7,983 bases of DNA, taken from positions 1 to 7,983 of the forward strand of contig CAYQAE010000019.1 of NCBI GenBank assembly GCA_964415445.1. The letters run 5' to 3'. A program made the translations under genes and the position numbers. The notes beneath the pieces were generated by a model. That model made no database searches and was not told where the DNA came from. It worked only from the letters and a program-made list of their open reading frames with translations. This DNA is from CAYQAE01 sp964415445 [NCBI: uncultured archaeon]. GTDB taxonomy: Archaea; CAYQAE01. Shown here piece by piece: positions 6,038 through 7,983 of the stretch; the first letter of the stretch is position 1, and each line of letters opens with the position of its first letter.

Positions 6038-7058
6038 CTTCTTTATCATCGCTTTCTTTAGATTCAGCATTATTTTTTTGAATTATTTTAACCCCTACTG
6101 TGCTTACAATTGATCCTCCAAATATTATTGCAATTAAAAATGGGACAATTCTTTCAATAAATACCGCAGCTGCAGCAACATCAGCAGGTATTCCAACATA
6201 AGTAGTATATAATACTACCCGAATACTCTCTTGTGCACCAACACCACCAGGTATTCCAGAAAATGAGCTAATTGAGTTTGCCAAAATTAGAGTAATTACT
6301 ACTTTGTGCAATTCAACATCTTCTCCTAATAAACTTAAAACAAAATAAGGTCTCAGAAGCTCAAGTCCCCAGTAGCAGATAGAAAATATAATTGAAAATA
6401 CTGCAACTTTATTTTTAAAGAGCTCTTGAGTTTTTGCTTTAAAGTATAGGATATTTTTTTTAGGGTCCCAATTCTTTGGAGCAATTTTGGTAATTCTTTT
6501 TGCAAAAAAATTGGTAAGAAAATTTTTATTATAGATAAAGATAAAAATAAGTATAGTTGCTATGGTAACTAAAGATAGAATTGCTATAAATGCAAATTTA
6601 TGTGCAGGAAAGCCGGTAAATAAAAAATATACAAAAAAAGTAAATAGAAGTGGTAGAATTAGTATTATCTCGATTAATTTTTCTGTAAATAAGCCTGATG
6701 AGATATCTGCTGAAGTTACATGATTTTTATGTTTCTTGGTAGCATATCCTTTTATTACTTCTCCACCTGATTTATCACCTGGTGTTATATTATTTACAAA
6801 AGTCATAGTTGCAGTAACTCCAATTGAAGATTTTAATCTATAGTCTCTATCAAAATATCTCATAACATATAGCCAACGAAGACTCCAAACAAGTATGATT
6901 AACATCTCAAAGATAAAAACTAAAATAGCAACTTCCCAATTTTTTCCAATTAAACTTAGGGTCTCTTTTGTTCCTGCTAAAGCCACAATTATAGATAGGA
7001 TTGTAAATCCCAAAGCAACTAAAAGCAGACCTATATGAAATCTTCTTTTTGTAAGCAT
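6000..7058 (-). CDS. UPF0104/AglD-type multi-spanning membrane protein (lysylphosphatidylglycerol synthase TM-region family)
   Basis: 352 residues with about seven to eight hydrophobic segments (near 7-29, 43-67, 126-148, 155-176, 218-240, 252-268, 298-326). Family signatures are clear: NNITPGD with SGGE (N90-E100), the conserved loop SGIPGGVGAQE (267-277), and IERIVPF with R303. The family covers the flippase-like membrane part of MprF and C-terminal parts of archaeal AglD-type proteins; members are linked to lipid or lipid-linked-sugar handling, but the exact activity is often unknown. The C-terminal tail is hydrophilic and acidic (ESKESDDKEDEKD), and its coding region overlaps the start of the deacetylase gene. 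A TATA box at 7084-7091 predicts a leaderless mRNA starting 3-4 nt before the ATG. Inference: works with the deacetylase on an envelope lipid or glycan precursor. Confidence 0.85.
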   Translation of the reverse strand: MLTKRRFHIGLLLVALGFTILSIIVALAGTKETLSLIGKNWEVAILVFIFEMLIILVWSLRWLYVMRYFDRDYRLKSSIGVTATMTFVNNITPGDKSGGEVIKGYATKKHKNHVTSADISSGLFTEKLIEIILILPLLFTFFVYFLFTGFPAHKFAFIAILSLVTIATILIFIFIYNKNFLTNFFAKRITKIAPKNWDPKKNILYFKAKTQELFKNKVAVFSIIFSICYWGLELLRPYFVLSLLGEDVELHKVVITLILANSISSFSGIPGGVGAQESIRVVLYTTYVGIPADVAAAAVFIERIVPFLIAIIFGGSIVSTVGVKIIQKNNAESKESDDKEDEKDIPNFRLRS

Positions 7059-7080
7059 TAAAATCTAAGAGTTATATGTT

Positions 7081-7093
7081 AAATTTATATAGA
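7081..7093 (-). promoter_or_regulatory. TATA promoter of the UPF0104-deacetylase operon
   Basis: The - strand reads TCTATATAAATTT, with core TATATAAA (plus-strand 7084-7091) centred about 30 nt upstream of the ATG at 7058. The predicted start site near 7062 gives an essentially leaderless mRNA, and no Shine-Dalgarno sequence precedes the ATG. Confidence 0.5.
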
Positions 7094-7188
7094 TAATTTA
7101 TCCAAGTTATGAAACATAAAAACAGTTTTTTATATTTAGTTTTATTGATAAATTATGATGGTTTATAAGCAGATTTTAGTATAGAGAG

Positions 7189-7227
7189 TTTTATATAAAT
7201 ATATTTTTTAGAAATATTTTTAAATAT
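7189..7227 (+). promoter_or_regulatory. Candidate TATA boxes for the seven-helix membrane protein
   Basis: Two candidates: TTTTATATAAAT (7189-7200), after a purine-rich BRE-like TAGAGAG, and TTTAAATA (7219-7226). The second, about 25 nt before the ATG at 7247, would give a leaderless mRNA, in keeping with the lack of a Shine-Dalgarno sequence. The first has the better TATA core but would leave a leader of about 25 nt. The surrounding 7059-7246 gap holds this promoter and the divergent one, and nothing else I can identify. Confidence 0.4.
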
Positions 7228-7246
7228 CTACAATAAACTTATTTAT

Positions 7247-7942
7247 ATGTCTGCAAGTTTAGTTATGACAGCTTTGATTGTTGTTTTAGTTTCGTTTTTA
7301 TCATTTCTTTTAAGTATTTTAATTTATAAAAAAACAGAAGGTGGATCAAAAGCATATTTATTTTGGGCATATGGTGCAACTTTTACTCTTTTTGGAGCAA
7401 TTATGGGATTTTTAGCATCGTTTTTTATGGATCCAAATAAAACTAAACTAGAGGGTTATGAAGGAGTTGTAGCAATAGTGCAGCTTTCTTTATATCTATT
7501 TGGATATTTTTATATTTCATTAGGGGCTATGACATTACCTGCAGATGTGAAAATAACAAATTTAGATATTAAAAAAACTTTAGGGTAACGAAAATACATA
7601 TTTTTAGGAATTTTCATATGGAGTTTTTTTGTTACAATTTTATTGTTGATAATTAATGATAAAATGCCTATTAGGATGTTTTATGTCCCATTTTTTTCAA
7701 TAGCTTGGTTTATTGGTGTTTTAAATTTAATACCATTTTACAAAGAAGTTAGGATTTTTGCAGGATATTGGTTATATTTTGTGCTAGGTTTTAGTTTTGG
7801 ATTTTTAGCAAATTTAAGTGAGATAGTAGCATTTTTAGTTTTAGATTCTCTACTTATATTGAAACCAATATTTTTTGCTCTGATGGGAATATTTTTAATT
7901 TTAGGTTTTTATAAACTAGGAAAAGATTTGGAGGCGTTTTGA
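7247..7942 (+). pseudogene. Seven-helix membrane protein interrupted by an in-frame TAA
   Basis: The frame from ATG 7247 holds three hydrophobic helices (residues about 6-28, 36-60, 74-95) and stops at TAA (7586-7588, codon 114). The very same frame then stays open to TGA at 7940-7942 and encodes four more helices (about 117-136, 145-165, 168-190, 195-220). Reading through gives one 231-residue, seven-helix protein with a short basic loop (DIKKTLG-stop-RKY) at the break. A single base change from AAA, GAA or CAA would create the stop. The 3' part has no good start of its own: the first candidates are TTG at 7643 and ATG at 7663, both inside or after helix 4. I do not recognise a family; seven-helix sensor-like proteins of this size are common in archaea. 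It may be a recent nonsense pseudogene, a split two-subunit protein, a readthrough product, or a base-call error. Confidence 0.65.
7930..7934 (+). promoter_or_regulatory. GGAGG ribosome binding site for the last gene
   Basis: GGAGG lies 13 nt before the ATG at 7948 and 4 nt before an in-frame TTG at 7939. Neither spacing is ideal. The TTG would overlap the upstream TGA stop as TTGA, a typical coupling arrangement. This is the only strong Shine-Dalgarno motif noticed in the window, and it marks an internal operon gene. Confidence 0.5.
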
Positions 7943-7947
7943 TAAAA

Positions 7948-7983
7948 ATGACAACAATTAATGATATAAGAGATATTGTAAAT
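7948..7983 (+). CDS. Start of an unidentified gene (3' partial)
   Basis: ATG at 7948 opens the frame MTTINDIRDIVN, which runs off the window; an in-frame TTG at 7939 is the alternative start. GGAGG just upstream and the 5-nt gap to the preceding stop suggest that it is translated as part of the same operon as the seven-helix protein. Twelve residues are too few to name a family. Confidence 0.5.
   Translation, partial: MTTINDIRDIVN

Noticed and set aside
7586-7588. Recoding of the in-frame stop as pyrrolysine or selenocysteine.
   Set aside because: The codon is TAA; pyrrolysine uses TAG and selenocysteine uses TGA. Other genes in the window end with TAA.
7832-7920. Possible microbial rhodopsin, since the membrane protein has seven helices and the last one carries Asp and Lys (LDSLLILKP).
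   Set aside because: The Asp-Lys spacing is six residues instead of the four of the retinal-binding helix, and other rhodopsin signature residues were not found.

Overview
This is an AT-rich window of archaeal character. Several genes have TATA boxes about 25-30 nt upstream of the start codon, giving leaderless or nearly leaderless mRNAs, and Shine-Dalgarno sequences are mostly absent. Oligo-T runs serve as candidate terminators. The surface proteins are rich in N-x-S/T sequons, and the protein families (KaiC/RecA-like domain, AbrB-PIN pair, UPF0104/AglD-type integral membrane protein) fit an archaeon. A euryarchaeal, possibly Thermoplasmata-like, origin is a guess from style only; there is no marker gene.

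Left part, + strand (1-4575): two cell-surface proteins in tandem. The first is missing its N-terminus. It is a chain of roughly 90-residue Ig/cadherin-like repeats, one PKD domain, a jelly-roll-like module, a C-terminal membrane anchor and a short basic tail. The second has a signal peptide, a related jelly-roll-like module, further beta-sandwich segments, one transmembrane helix, and inside the cell a degenerate KaiC/RecA-like domain with an eroded Walker A loop. It looks like a one-pass receptor with a pseudo-ATPase cytoplasmic domain. Its leader is long (about 90 nt) and holds a hairpin and a 16-codon open frame that ends 1 nt before the start codon.

Middle, - strand (4588-5250): an AbrB-type antitoxin gene followed by an overlapping PIN-toxin gene. 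The PIN gene is split by a one-base frame change at a run of eight A, so it is a decayed gene, a frameshifted gene, or a sequence error. Two palindromes flank the TATA box of the pair.

Right-centre, - strand (5363-7058): a two-gene operon with overlapping ends, a UPF0104/AglD-type multi-spanning membrane protein followed by a NodB-type polysaccharide deacetylase. It is probably an envelope lipid or glycan unit.

Right end, + strand (7247-7983): a seven-helix membrane protein interrupted by an in-frame TAA after helix 3, then the first codons of another gene behind a GGAGG motif. No tRNA, rRNA, CRISPR array or insertion sequence was seen. No gene-free stretch exceeds 300 bases; the longest are 1878-2073 and 7059-7246, and both hold promoter signals.
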